Part shown: piece by piece, positions 19,537-30,292 of the stretch
Position numbering within the stretch: position 1 is the stretch's first letter
Layout of the letters: each line of letters begins with the position of its first letter
NCBI GenBank assembly: GCA_016934985.1
Contig: JAFGRU010000127.1
Coordinates: 1 to 34,196 of the forward strand
Direction of reading: 5' to 3'
From: Deltaproteobacteria bacterium
Lineage (GTDB): Bacteria > Desulfobacterota > Desulfuromonadia > Desulfuromonadales > JAAYDE01
DNA: 34,196 nt
Translations under genes and position numbers: made by a program
The notes under the pieces: model-generated
Database searches by the model: none
Told to the model about the DNA's origin: nothing
The model's input: the letters and a program-made list of their open reading frames with translations, nothing else

Positions 19537-21156
19537 GTGACAAAGGTTTTGGTAATAGACGATGAGCCCGATCTTCGATTTCTTATCGGCGAATATCTGG
19601 ATGATCTCGGGTACGAAGTGATCGAGGCGCCGGACGGCCGCATCGGCCTGGAAAAGATTTTCAGCGACGAACCCGATATCGTTCTGAGCGACCTGCGCAT
19701 GCCGGAGATGGACGGGCTGGAGGTTTTGAAAAGGATTGCCCCGGAGAAGCCGGAACTCCCTTTTCTGGTCATATCCGGCGCCGGCGGCATGAACGACGCT
19801 ATCGAGGCACTGCGCCGGGGTGCCTGGGATTATATCGTCAAGCCTATAAAAAGTCCCGATGTGCTTCAGCATACCATCACTCGGGCTCTGGAGCGCGCGC
19901 AGCTGCTTAAAATCAAGAAAGAATATCAGGAGAGCCTCGAATCGAAATTCCGCGAGGGTCAGAAGAAACTAAAGGAGAGCCGGGAATCCCTCGACGTAAA
20001 AAGCGGGGTTCTTGAAACCCTTTTTCAGAATGTCCCCATGGGTTTATATTATCTCAACACCGAAGGGGTCTTTTTGGATGTCAACCCGGCCCTGACCAGA
20101 ATTTTGGGAAAATCCAGGGAAGCCATGATCGGGCGCAGTCTGAAGCATTTCCCCGAGCTTTCGTCCCTGCCGGGTCTTGATGCGGAGGCGGATGGCGGTC
20201 TGCAGGTGCGCCGTCTAAAAGTGCAGGACAAAAGTTTTGAACTCGCGTTTCAACAATCGGTCATTCGTTCACCAGAAGGAAGGATTCTAGGTTGGGTAGG
20301 TTTTGTGCTGGATGTCACGGAACAGTTGAAAGCGGCCCGCGACGCAAAGAAGCAGGAGCAGCAACTCCTCCAAGCCGACAAAATGATTTCCCTCGGTATT
20401 CTTACCGCCGGTGTGGCCCATGAAATCAACAATCCCACTCAGGTTATCATGTCCAATGCTCCGATCGCCCGGAGGGCATGGGCGGATATCCTTCCGGTCC
20501 TGGACTGCCATGCGGACGAAAAAGGTGACTTTCCAATAGCCGGAATGCCTTATTCCAGAATGAAGGAAAAGTTTGGCGAGCTTCTGCTCTCCATAGAGGA
20601 CGGGGCCGAAAGGATCAAGGCCATTATTCACAGCATGAAGGATTTTGCCCGGCTGGATCCGGAGGATGATCGGAGGATGGTCGATATCAACAGCATCATT
20701 GAAGCGTCTCTCCATCTCGTCAACAGCAAAGTCAAAAAATGCTGCCGGCAGTTGCGCATAAATCTGGACAGAAGTATCCCTCGCGTTAAAGCCAACGGCC
20801 GCCAGTTGGAACAGGTCTTCGTCAATTTGATTCTCAATGCCGCCGAGGCTCTGCCTGCACCCGACAGGGCCATGGAAATCACATCGGCCTTCAATTCGAT
20901 CACGGAAAAGCTAATGGTGGAATTTCGGGATGAAGGTGACGGCATTTCACCAGACGTTATGAAAAATATCTTCGATCCTTTTTTCACCACCAAGCGGGAC
21001 ATCGGCGGGACCGGGCTGGGCCTGGCCATCAGCAACCGGATCATTCAGAAACACGGGGGGGAGATTGTTTTTGACTCCAAAAAAGGGAAAGGAACCACGG
21101 TAACCGTCGTTCTTCCTTACCTGAACCCGGATTGGAACCAAGGGGAAAACAGATGA
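19537..21156 (+). CDS. REC-PAS sensor histidine kinase
   Basis: A 539-residue soluble kinase. The frame is open from TTG 19522, but GTG 19537 is preferred: GGGAGAAA precedes it and the protein then begins TKVLVIDDEPD, a normal receiver start. The receiver has phospho-acceptor Asp52 (SDLRMPEMDG) and Lys102 (IVKPIK). A coiled coil and one PAS domain (about 152-270) follow. His295 in GVAHEINNPTQ is the kinase phospho-acceptor. The linker between the two dimerisation helices is enlarged. The ATPase domain has [25 protein letters not shown] and GGTGLGLAIS. An N-terminal receiver on a kinase suggests it is switched by another kinase, plausibly the upstream membrane kinases that lack receivers. Its TGA overlaps the ATG of the sigma-54 regulator (ATGA), so the two are coupled and are the likely cognate pair. 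Confidence 0.94.
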   Translation: MTKVLVIDDEPDLRFLIGEYLDDLGYEVIEAPDGRIGLEKIFSDEPDIVLSDLRMPEMDGLEVLKRIAPEKPELPFLVISGAGGMNDAIEALRRGAWDYIVKPIKSPDVLQHTITRALERAQLLKIKKEYQESLESKFREGQKKLKESRESLDVKSGVLETLFQNVPMGLYYLNTEGVFLDVNPALTRILGKSREAMIGRSLKHFPELSSLPGLDAEADGGLQVRRLKVQDKSFELAFQQSVIRSPEGRILGWVGFVLDVTEQLKAARDAKKQEQQLLQADKMISLGILTAGVAHEINNPTQVIMSNAPIARRAWADILPVLDCHADEKGDFPIAGMPYSRMKEKFGELLLSIEDGAERIKAIIHSMKDFARLDPEDDRRMVDINSIIEASLHLVNSKVKKCCRQLRINLDRSIPRVKANGRQLEQVFVNLILNAAEALPAPDRAMEITSAFNSITEKLMVEFRDEGDGISPDVMKNIFDPFFTTKRDIGGTGLGLAISNRIIQKHGGEIVFDSKKGKGTTVTVVLPYLNPDWNQGENR

Positions 21157-22565
21157 CGGGGGAACTCTATCCGGCTTATCCCATTCTCATTGTGGACGAT
21201 GACGTCCGTATTCTGGAAAGTCTTGAAATGGCTTTGTTTTCAGAAGGGTTTACCAACCTTCGTCTGGAAAACAAAGGACATGATGTTTTATCGCTTCTAG
21301 ACAAGGAAACATTCGACGCTGTCCTGCTGGATATCATCATGCCGCAGATATCCGGTGAGGAGCTTCTTGTCCGAATAAAAGAAAAACGACCGGACCTGCC
21401 CGTGATCATGGTGACCGGTGTGGATGATATTAAAACGGCTGTTTCCTGCATCAGGAAAGGCGCCTTGGATTACCTGCAGAAGCCGGTGCGAAATGAAGAC
21501 CTGGCCGCAAGCCTGCGCCGTGCACTTGAAATCACCCGGCTGCGGCGGGAAAATTGCCGGCTGGCGGAGAAACTTCTCTCCGATACCCTGGCGCAGCCGA
21601 AAGTATTTGCCGACATCATTACCCAGGACTCAAAAATGATTAATATTTTCCGTTACTGTGAGGCCGTTTCGCCAAGTTCGGAGCCGGTCCTGATTACCGG
21701 GGAAACGGGCACCGGCAAGGAACTTATTGCCCGTGCGATCCACTCATTGAGCGGCCAGAAAGGTGAGTTTGTTGCGGTCAACGTCGCCGGGCTGGACGAT
21801 CAGGCTTTTTCGGACACCCTTTTCGGCCATACCAGGGGAGCTTTTACCGGGGCAGATAGAAGTCGGGCGGGATTTTTTGAAAAAGCGGCGGGGGGAACCC
21901 TGTTCCTTGACGAAATCGGCGACCTGGACCAAACCAGCCAGATCCGTTTGCTCCGTGTCCTGCAGGAAAAAGTCTATTTTCAACTTGGCTCGGATACCGC
22001 GAAACCCTTTAAGGCCAGGCTCGTGGCGGCCACCAACAAGGCGATCGACCACCTTCAAAAAACCGAAGTGCTCCGGCCGGATTTTTTTTTCAGAATCAAA
22101 ACCCATCATATTCATCTGCCGCCGTTGCGCGACCGAAAAACCGACATCCCTTTTTTGTTCGAGCATTTTTTAAAAGAAGCTGCCACCGCCTGCCGGAAGT
22201 CGATTCCCCGTTCCCCCCCCAAGCTCATAAAAACGCTTATGAGCCATAGTTTTCCCGGTAATATCAGGCAGTTCCGAGCCATGGTCTTTGACGCTGTGGC
22301 CTCGCAGCAGGGTGATACGCTTGCCTCAGACGTATTTCAGGAACAGATGCCCTCTTCCGAAGCAGTCCATCAGAAGAAGGAACTTCCCGGCCCTGAAACC
22401 GAGCTTTTTTCCAAGGTTGCTGCCCTCCCGACCCTTAAAGAAGCAAGTCAAATTCTCATTAAAGAGGCGTTGAAGCGCTCCGGGGGCAATCAGCGCATTG
22501 CTTCCACTTGGCTGGGAATCACACCCCAGGCTTTGAGCAGCCGGTTGCGCAGCCCCAAAGATTAG
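21153..22565 (+). CDS. NtrC-family sigma-54-dependent response regulator
   Basis: A 470-residue transcription activator. ATG 21153 is chosen: AGGGGAA precedes it, and it overlaps the previous stop by four bases. A longer TTG start at 21132 is unlikely. The receiver has the acidic pair in IVDDD, phospho-acceptor Asp60 (LLDIIMP) and Lys in LQKPV. The AAA+ domain has Walker A GETGTGKE, the sigma-54 contact loop GAFTGA near residue 229, Walker [10 protein letters not shown] and the [12 protein letters not shown] segment. The C-terminus is a Fis-type helix-turn-helix ([22 protein letters not shown]). All parts needed to activate sigma-54 promoters are present. It is the only DNA-binding protein in the 13-kb sensory block, so it is probably the output of the REC-PAS kinase and perhaps of the others. 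Confidence 0.96.
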   Translation: MTGELYPAYPILIVDDDVRILESLEMALFSEGFTNLRLENKGHDVLSLLDKETFDAVLLDIIMPQISGEELLVRIKEKRPDLPVIMVTGVDDIKTAVSCIRKGALDYLQKPVRNEDLAASLRRALEITRLRRENCRLAEKLLSDTLAQPKVFADIITQDSKMINIFRYCEAVSPSSEPVLITGETGTGKELIARAIHSLSGQKGEFVAVNVAGLDDQAFSDTLFGHTRGAFTGADRSRAGFFEKAAGGTLFLDEIGDLDQTSQIRLLRVLQEKVYFQLGSDTAKPFKARLVAATNKAIDHLQKTEVLRPDFFFRIKTHHIHLPPLRDRKTDIPFLFEHFLKEAATACRKSIPRSPPKLIKTLMSHSFPGNIRQFRAMVFDAVASQQGDTLASDVFQEQMPSSEAVHQKKELPGPETELFSKVAALPTLKEASQILIKEALKRSGGNQRIASTWLGITPQALSSRLRSPKD

Positions 22566-22651
22566 ACACAAAACAATAAGATTGACCCCCGTGAAAAGGG
22601 TTAAATTTTCTTACCGCTAAATGTTGGCTTTGAAATCACGGTAACCAAAAC

Positions 22652-22692
22652 AAAAGCAAGGCCCATCATGAAACTGGTGGGCCTTGCTTTTT
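22652..22692 (+). terminator. Strong Rho-independent terminator of the sensory block
   Basis: Perfect 14-bp arms AAAAGCAAGGCCCA (22652-22665) and TGGGCCTTGCTTTT (22678-22691) with a 12-base loop, running straight into T residues. It lies 87 bases after the stop of the sigma-54 regulator gene. Confidence 0.95.
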
Positions 22693-22748
22693 CAAAATGT
22701 TTGTCTTTTTGACCTTAGCTCTTTAAGGTGACAGGTTTTGGCAAATTG

Positions 22749-22754
22749 TATAAT
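22749..22754 (+). promoter_or_regulatory. Candidate promoter -10 (TATAAT)
   Basis: A perfect TATAAT, preceded directly by TTG, lies just after the strong terminator and before the structured segment at 22761-22941. No good -35 lies at the right spacing. An inverted repeat ACCTTA/TAAGGT (22712-22729) sits where a -35 or operator would be, so an activator may be needed. Confidence 0.45.
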
Positions 22755-22760
22755 AAAAAA

Positions 22761-22941
22761 ACACCTGCCCCCCAGTCATGGCTGGCGAAGGTTCAGAAGT
22801 TCGTAAGTCAGCTAATACTCTCTGTCCATCTCTGTCCCGGCAGGATTTCAGAAATTCCGGAATCCTGCTGGCAAGTTTCTCGTGCTTCGTCAGCAGAGTG
22901 TTACTGAGAAATGTCAGAGGACATTCTATATTCCTCTTTTA
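22761..22941 (+). ncRNA. Candidate structured small RNA or long leader
   Basis: A long imperfect hairpin is centred near 22854. The inner stem is CCGGCAGGATT (22837-22847) with AATCCTGCTGG (22861-22871). The outer stem pairs 22809-22821 with 22895-22906, about 12 bp with one bulge. A large internal loop (15 and 23 bases) separates them. A small AGAGGA/TCCTCT hairpin followed by TTTT (22916-22940) could end the transcript. A TATAAT lies upstream and a strong terminator upstream of that, so the segment has its own boundaries. The outline (stem, bubble, stem, about 180 bases) recalls 6S RNA, but I cannot match conserved 6S bases. It could equally be the 5' leader of the Usp gene. Confidence 0.4.
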
Positions 22942-23035
22942 GCTATTGTGGGTCAGCACCAGGCGGCTCCTTTCTCATGAAAAATATCCCCGTTGAAGTA
23001 TAGTTGAAGTAACAACCGCCTTATCGGGAGAAAAA

Positions 23036-23943
23036 ATGATTTACCTTGCCTACGACGGCTCTCTCAACGGTGACTGGATTTTCCGTTATGCCCTGCGGCT
23101 GGCATCCCAGAGCGAAGAAAAAAAGCTGCACCTGATCCATGTCCGGGATGGAGGCCTTCCCGAGGAACTCGTCGAGCAAAAGCTCCTGGATCTGAGGGAA
23201 GAATGCCGCGCCGCTGATATCGGGCTGATCCGGGAGATCCGCCCTCTTGAAAAAAGTGTTTTCCAGTCCCTTCTCAGGGCCGTTCCGGAAGGCCGCAGCC
23301 ACTGCCTCGTCTGCGGCACCCGGGTTCGCTCCCGGCGTCAGACTTATCTTTCCGGCACGGTTTCGGAACAGCTGCTGAGACAGCGCAAATTCAGCGTCAT
23401 GGCCGTGCGCGTGGTACAGCCGGGACTCCTCGGCAACCCCCACCATTTTCTGATCCCCCCGGCCGGCCATCCCCGCGGCTTCGCATCGGGCTGGCCGGTT
23501 TTTCGCCTGTTCCTGCCTCAGGTGGCGACAGTCCACCTGCTCCGTTGCATAAAATTCAGCTCCTTCCACAGCCGGAACCTTTCCCTGCAGAAAAAAAGGT
23601 CCCTTCATGAAAAAGGATTTAAACACCTGAGCAAGGTCCGGGATGAAATTCTGGAGAAAAAAGGCTCCCCGGAATTTTTTCTGGATCTGTATATCGCCGT
23701 AAGCAACGACTGGGTTCGTGAAATTCTCGTCCATGCCAGTACGCTAAAAATCCAGATGATTCTTCTGGGAGCTTCGGAACGAACCCTTGCCCGGAGGGTT
23801 CTGCAAAGCGATCCTTTCGAAAGGCTGCTCCGGGATTCACCCTGTGATGTGGGAATTTACCGGGGGATACGAAGACTTCACGCCAGATCCAGAACCTTGA
23901 AGCGGATGAGATTTTCCGTTTCCTCGGCAGCCGTCAGGAGGGA

Positions 23944-23947
<4 letters not shown>
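23036..23947 (+). CDS. Tandem universal stress protein (UspA-type) domains
   Basis: A 303-residue protein starting at ATG 23036 behind GGGAG. The first Usp domain spans about residues 1-132 (IYLAYDGS at the start, then LHLIHVRDGG, and SGTVSEQLL near the nucleotide site). The second is about 140-277 and ends in LLGASERTLARR, ERLLRDSPCDVGIYRG, the typical end of a Usp domain. Residues after YRG (GIRRLHARS onward) do not look like Usp and overlap DNA that encodes a good P-type ATPase N-terminus in another frame. The native protein may therefore be a Usp-ATPase fusion interrupted at a GGGGG run (23862-23866). Usp domains bind ATP or AMP and often accompany transporters; here the partner is the ATPase immediately downstream. 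Confidence 0.85.
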
Positions 23948-26556
<2,609 letters not shown>

Positions 26557-26644
26557 TCTCCTATTTCTCCAAATCGAAAAAAAGGGAATTTTCCTTTAAG
26601 AATGTTGAACTTGAGCTGATAATTGTCCTTGTTTCTTTTTAACT

Positions 26645-26775
26645 ATTCAGCACAAGGACTCGTGTCGCCCATGGAAAGGTCACCTGCCGCCCGGATGGCG
26701 GCAGTTAAGCCCCATGGATGGGTTCACGCAGCCCTTGGAATGGGCGATGCGAGGCATTGCGCCGACAAGCTGAAT
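26645..26775 (+). ncRNA. Candidate CsrB/RsmY-like RNA with five GGA motifs
   Basis: Five GGA triplets occur within 84 bases (26656, 26673, 26693, 26716 and 26737). Four sit in hairpin loops. GCAC/GTGT (26650-26653 with 26662-26665) shows ACAAGGAC. CTGCCGCC/GGCGGCAG (26684-26691 with 26697-26704, perfect) has loop CGGAT. CCCA/TGGG (26711-26714 with 26719-26722) has loop TGGA. CGCAGCCC with GGGC-GA-TGCG (26727-26734 with 26742-26751) has loop TTGGAAT. ATTCAGC and GCTGAAT (26645-26651, 26769-26775) bracket the segment. CsrA/RsmA is known to bind GGA in loops, best in an ACARGGAU context. A possible promoter is TTGTCC (26623-26628), 16 bases, TATTCA (26645-26650); if used, the outer repeat is not transcribed. 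No clear terminator is seen. The strand could be either, but the GGA motifs are on plus. Confidence 0.5.
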
Positions 26776-26984
26776 AATTACGTTTCTTTTATAGCAATTT
26801 TTATTCGCTTTTATTATTCTTGAAAATCAGCGTTATTTCAGACACTATTTTTATCGATTCCGGCGGCGATGAAATTTTGAAGGGAAAAAGGGCACCTTGA
26901 TTGCAATATCAGGTTGGCTTTCCTCATAACGCAGCGTTTGAAAGCCATTTGTTCTTTCCAGTCCATTGACTTTTGTTTAACATA

Positions 26985-27088
26985 CCGGTCAATCCTAAAG
27001 GACTGACCGGCAGCCTGGGGGAAAATCATCTTTCCCGCTGCCAGTCAAAATTGTTAACGGCCTCTTCGCCAAGATTCGGCAAAAGAGG
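26985..27088 (+). promoter_or_regulatory. Structured 5' leader before the M23 peptidase gene
   Basis: Three hairpins lie in a row. CCGGTCA (26985-26991) pairs with TGACCGG (27004-27010), with TCC/GGA extending inside. GGCAGC (27009-27014) pairs with GCTGCC (27038-27043), enclosing GGGAAA/TTTCCC. CCTCTT (27061-27066) pairs with AAGAGG (27083-27088) with GCC/GGC inside, and its right arm carries the ribosome binding site AGAGG. The first two compete for 27009-27010. This could be a regulatory leader, but I recognise no riboswitch class in it. Confidence 0.4.
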
Positions 27089-27095
27089 TGTCACC

Positions 27096-27110
27096 ATGAT
27101 TGTTTTATGA
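27096..27110 (+). CDS. Four-codon upstream ORF (MIVL), possible leader peptide
   Basis: ATG 27096 follows AGAGGTG at a good distance (7 bases) and reads M-I-V-L-stop. Its TGA (27108-27110) overlaps the ATG of the peptidase (27107-27109) as ATGA. The peptidase ATG itself is 16 or more bases from the same ribosome binding site, so it may depend on ribosomes ending this mini-ORF. Confidence 0.4.
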   Translation: MIVL

Positions 27111-28435
27111 TCGAGAACTTCAAGCCACCACGCAACCAAACGCAAAAGCAACCTCCGAACCTTCGATGGCTATGGCCATTGCTGCTGGGCTTGGTGGTTT
27201 TAATCATTTCCTGTCTCTCTCAATCCTGCTTTAAAAAAGCTCCTGTTCCCGAACCGATCTCGGCGTCACCGAGATGTTTGGAAAAACCCCAAAGTCCTGA
27301 TGCCGACGGGCAGGTCCAGCCGCCGTCGCCCGTCGCATCGCCTGAACCTGATCACCTTTTCACCTGGACGATTGCCTCCGGGGATAATCTGAGCGCCATT
27401 TTTGACCATTTCGAGATCAGCCAGGGCACCTTATGCCAGATCGTAGCGGCGGATGAGGAGCTCCTGGCACTGGATATTCTGCGCCCGGGCAATACTCTGA
27501 CCTTTACCCTGGATGAGGAAACCCGCCAGCTCCTCAAGATGGAGCTCTATGTCCATCCCGGTAAACGCATCGTCTATCAGCGCATGGACGCGGACAGCTT
27601 TGACTTTAAGGAAATCCTCACCCCCGGCGACTGGTTTCAGCAGGTTATTGATGGCGAAATCGAGGGCAGCTTTTTTATCTCGGCTATCAACTCCGGCCTG
27701 AGTGAACAGGAAAGCATCATAATTACGGATATTTTCAAAGAAAAGCTGAATTTTTCCCGCGATATCAGAAGAGGCGATTGTTTTCAGGTTGTGCGCAGTC
27801 GGGAGTTTGTCAAGGGGCAATTTACCGGTCAAAGCCGCATCGAGGCCGTGCGCATCATACGTCGTCAACGTTTGCACAGCGCTTTTCTGTTTGAAGACGG
27901 CAACTACTATGATCTAAAAGGGCAAAGCCTTGCCCGGGCATTCCGTCGCTATCCTACAAAAAGACACTTTCGTGTCAGTTCCCATTTCAGTCGGGCACGG
28001 CGTCATCCGGTCACCGGAAGAATTTCGCCGCACAACGGGGTTGATTTTGTCATGCCCCGAGGTACCTCGATCCTGGCCACGGGTGACGGCAGGGTAACGC
28101 GGGTGGCAAACCATCCTTTTGCCGGGAGATACGTTGAAATCCGCCACGGCGGCCATTATGCGACCCGCTATCTGCATCTGAGCCGCATCCTGGTCAGGCG
28201 CGGCCAGAGCGTCAGCCGTGGCCAACGAATCGCTTTGTCCGGCAACACCGGACGTTCCACCGGACCACACCTTCATTTTGAACTGCATGTCAATAACCGG
28301 CCGGTCAATCCCCTCAAGGCCGCCATTCCCCTGCAGGCCTCCGTACCCCAAAAGAAAATCAACCAGTTCAAGGAGCGGGCCGTTGAGCTTATCGCCCTGA
28401 TGGAACATCCAGCCAAAAATTTAGCCTTGCGCTGA
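27107..28435 (+). CDS. Membrane-anchored M23 peptidase with LysM/OapA-like domain
   Basis: A 442-residue cell-wall hydrolase candidate acting in the periplasm. After a basic N-terminus, residues 21-35 form a hydrophobic segment ending IIS-Cys36, which fits a lipobox, though the n-region is long for a lipoprotein; a plain membrane anchor is the alternative. Residues ~84-160 are a LysM/OapA-like domain (TIASGDNLSAIFDHF, ILRPGN) as found in MepM-type peptidases. The C-terminal M23 domain has the zinc ligands: His and Asp of HNGVDF near residue 310, and HLHFE near 387 with GNTGRSTGPHLHFE context. This matches D,D-endopeptidases that cut peptidoglycan cross-links. The gene stands alone, after a structured leader. 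No clear terminator lies in the 132 bases before the convergent gene. Confidence 0.93.
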   Translation: MIENFKPPRNQTQKQPPNLRWLWPLLLGLVVLIISCLSQSCFKKAPVPEPISASPRCLEKPQSPDADGQVQPPSPVASPEPDHLFTWTIASGDNLSAIFDHFEISQGTLCQIVAADEELLALDILRPGNTLTFTLDEETRQLLKMELYVHPGKRIVYQRMDADSFDFKEILTPGDWFQQVIDGEIEGSFFISAINSGLSEQESIIITDIFKEKLNFSRDIRRGDCFQVVRSREFVKGQFTGQSRIEAVRIIRRQRLHSAFLFEDGNYYDLKGQSLARAFRRYPTKRHFRVSSHFSRARRHPVTGRISPHNGVDFVMPRGTSILATGDGRVTRVANHPFAGRYVEIRHGGHYATRYLHLSRILVRRGQSVSRGQRIALSGNTGRSTGPHLHFELHVNNRPVNPLKAAIPLQASVPQKKINQFKERAVELIALMEHPAKNLALR

Positions 28436-28567
28436 GAATCTTTCTCTTACCCTTGTCGTCCTTTTCGCCATGAAAAACAAATATTTCGAACGTCCCCTTA
28501 TTACTGCAAGCCCTTTCCGCTTGTGATCTTGTAATTATTTCCTCCCCAAAAGCAGGTTCCTGTCATT

Positions 28568-29914
28568 TTATTCTCCTGTTTTGGACAAAATTTCTTCCGC
28601 ACAGGCAACAATCAGGTTGTTTGCAGGGAAAAATGATTGATAGGGCTGTGCTGAATAACTGAATTCTGTCAGATCGTTGACAGTCAGTTCGTTTTGAATT
28701 GCCAGGGTGATGGTGTCAATCTTGTCCGCGACCGGGCTGCCGCTGACGACCTGGGCTCCCAATACCCTCATCGTATCGGCATCGGCAACCATTTTCATTT
28801 TTACAGGCTTTGCTTCCGGCATGATAGGAAAGGTGGTTGTCAATTCAGCAACCCCCGTAACAACATTATATTTCCCGCGGGCAGCCTGTTCGCTAAGCCC
28901 GGTGCCGCCCACAAAAACATCCCCGACCCTGGTGGCGGCTCCGTTGAAAAAGCCCTTGTATTCCCTGCCTGCACCAAGAATATTCTTGGCAAACATTCTT
29001 GCCATGGGTACGGCATTGGTTGCAAGTTTACCTTCTGAAATTTCGCCGGTAATGCCGCTCACAAACTGGGCACAGTCACCCATTGCATATACATCCGGGA
29101 TATTGGTTCGCATTTTATTGTCGATAACAATTCCTGTTCTGCCGATCTCAAGTTTCGTCTCGCGGAAAATTTCCACCCCGGCACGCATTCCGACACTGAA
29201 AGCCACAATTCCGTAAGAGCTGTTTTCACCGGTCAGATCAATCACTTCACCGTTATCCAGTGCAACCTTTTCCGCCTTGCCGTCACCGATAATTTTTTCT
29301 GTTTTTTGGCCCAGGTGCAGTGTCAAGCCCGCCTTTGCCAATTGCTCTTCTGCAGGACCTGCCATGTCAGGGTCAAGCAGGTTTGGCAGGACACTGTCGG
29401 CCATATCAACAATATGTGTTTCAAGGCCGCATTGCTGCAAGGCAAGGGCAAGTTCGACACCTATGGCGCCCGCACCTACAACAACGGCTTTTTCCAGTTT
29501 TTTTCCTTTGACTGCTTCATTCATCTGTTTCAGATCGTGTTCTGACTTAAAAACATGAACGCCTTTGTAGTCATTTCCTTCAATGGGGGGAAGAAAAGGA
29601 TCTGAACCGGTTGCAATAACAAGTTTTTCATAGCCTATGGCTTTGCCGCCTTCTGTCAGTACGGTCTTTTTTTCAAAATCAACGCTGCTGACTTTGTCTC
29701 TGATAAGCTTGGCCCCGGCATCGGTTACAAGCGAATCACTTTTAAGTGTTTTTTCCATGCCTACGATACCTTCAATGGCATAAGGCATGGCGCAATAAAT
29801 CATGGAGTGATCTTCAGGCCGGATAACCCCGACCATTTTTTTCTTGCCAAGAATTTTTGCAATTGTAATGGCGGCAGGACCGCCTCCTATGACCAATATC
29901 TCGTAATTTTCCAT
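28568..29914 (-). CDS. FAD/NAD(P)H oxidoreductase, Nox/CoA-disulfide reductase type
   Basis: A 448-residue pyridine nucleotide-disulfide oxidoreductase. The frame is open from ATG 30010, but ATG 29914 has AAGGAG 8 bases upstream and starts directly with the FAD fold (MENYEILVIGGGPAA). Cys41 in MIYCAMPYAIEG corresponds to the single redox-active cysteine of NADH oxidases, CoA-disulfide reductases and NAD(P)H-dependent sulfur or persulfide reductases. ATGSDPFLPP, the NAD fold VVVGAGAIGVELAL, and YAMGDCAQ are present. The C-terminal dimerisation domain ends YSAQPYQSFFPANNLIVACAEEIL. Length is normal. There is no rhodanese domain. Its substrate (oxygen, CoA disulfide, polysulfide) cannot be decided by sequence reading alone. 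It lies downstream of a remnant of a similar gene and a transporter, on the same strand. Confidence 0.93.
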   Translation of the reverse strand: MENYEILVIGGGPAAITIAKILGKKKMVGVIRPEDHSMIYCAMPYAIEGIVGMEKTLKSDSLVTDAGAKLIRDKVSSVDFEKKTVLTEGGKAIGYEKLVIATGSDPFLPPIEGNDYKGVHVFKSEHDLKQMNEAVKGKKLEKAVVVGAGAIGVELALALQQCGLETHIVDMADSVLPNLLDPDMAGPAEEQLAKAGLTLHLGQKTEKIIGDGKAEKVALDNGEVIDLTGENSSYGIVAFSVGMRAGVEIFRETKLEIGRTGIVIDNKMRTNIPDVYAMGDCAQFVSGITGEISEGKLATNAVPMARMFAKNILGAGREYKGFFNGAATRVGDVFVGGTGLSEQAARGKYNVVTGVAELTTTFPIMPEAKPVKMKMVADADTMRVLGAQVVSGSPVADKIDTITLAIQNELTVNDLTEFSYSAQPYQSFFPANNLIVACAEEILSKTGE

Positions 29915-30108
29915 CTTATCGACTCCTTTTATATTAGAACACCGGTACATTTTTCTGAACTCGCACCAACACTGTGCATTAACCTGAAGAGAGCATATTT
30001 GTAAATTCATACATGGATTTTGACTTGTGAACCGCTATGCAACATCCTGGGGGTTCGATATTCTTTCAATTGAAGGGTGCGGTTCCCAAAACCAGGAAGC
30101 GACCTGAT

Positions 30109-30186
30109 TCACAGCAGACCTTTCTTCCTGTTTGTGGTGCGCCCGGCCGGCCCGCCGCCGATTATGATTACATCCCGTTTTTCCAT
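30109..30186 (-). pseudogene. Remnant 5' end of an FAD oxidoreductase gene
   Basis: ATG 30186 is preceded by GAGGAAACGCC, a strong ribosome binding site, and reads MEKRDVIIIGGGPAGRTT, the dinucleotide-binding start of a flavoprotein disulfide reductase. After RTT the frame gives NRKKGLL and stops at 30109. The rest of the gene is missing; the next ~190 bases to the intact oxidoreductase encode nothing recognisable. A long ORF over this stretch in another frame has no such homology and is rejected. It looks like a duplicate that lost everything but its first ~18 codons. Confidence 0.65.
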
Positions 30187-30292
30187 GGCGTTTCCTCCGC
30201 AGGTTTATTTGTCTCAACCTTAATTTTTGTTCTGCTTCATCGATGGGCTTTCGTTTTATTTTATCCCTTGTTTTTCCCCCCACAGGCGCTGT

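Noticed and set aside
26645-26775. c-di-GMP (GEMM) or fluoride riboswitch
   Set aside because: I compared the remembered core motifs and did not find them; the GGA-in-loop pattern fits a Csr-type RNA better.
26623-26823. 66-codon plus-strand ORF over the candidate small RNA
   Set aside because: No ribosome binding site and no protein-like pattern; base pairing explains the sequence better.
26985-27088. c-di-AMP (ydaO-type) riboswitch before the cell-wall hydrolase
   Set aside because: The gene context is suggestive, but the conserved core elements are not present.
30035-30283. 82-codon minus-strand ORF
   Set aside because: Overlaps the flavoprotein remnant in another frame; it has no ribosome binding site and a basic low-complexity translation.
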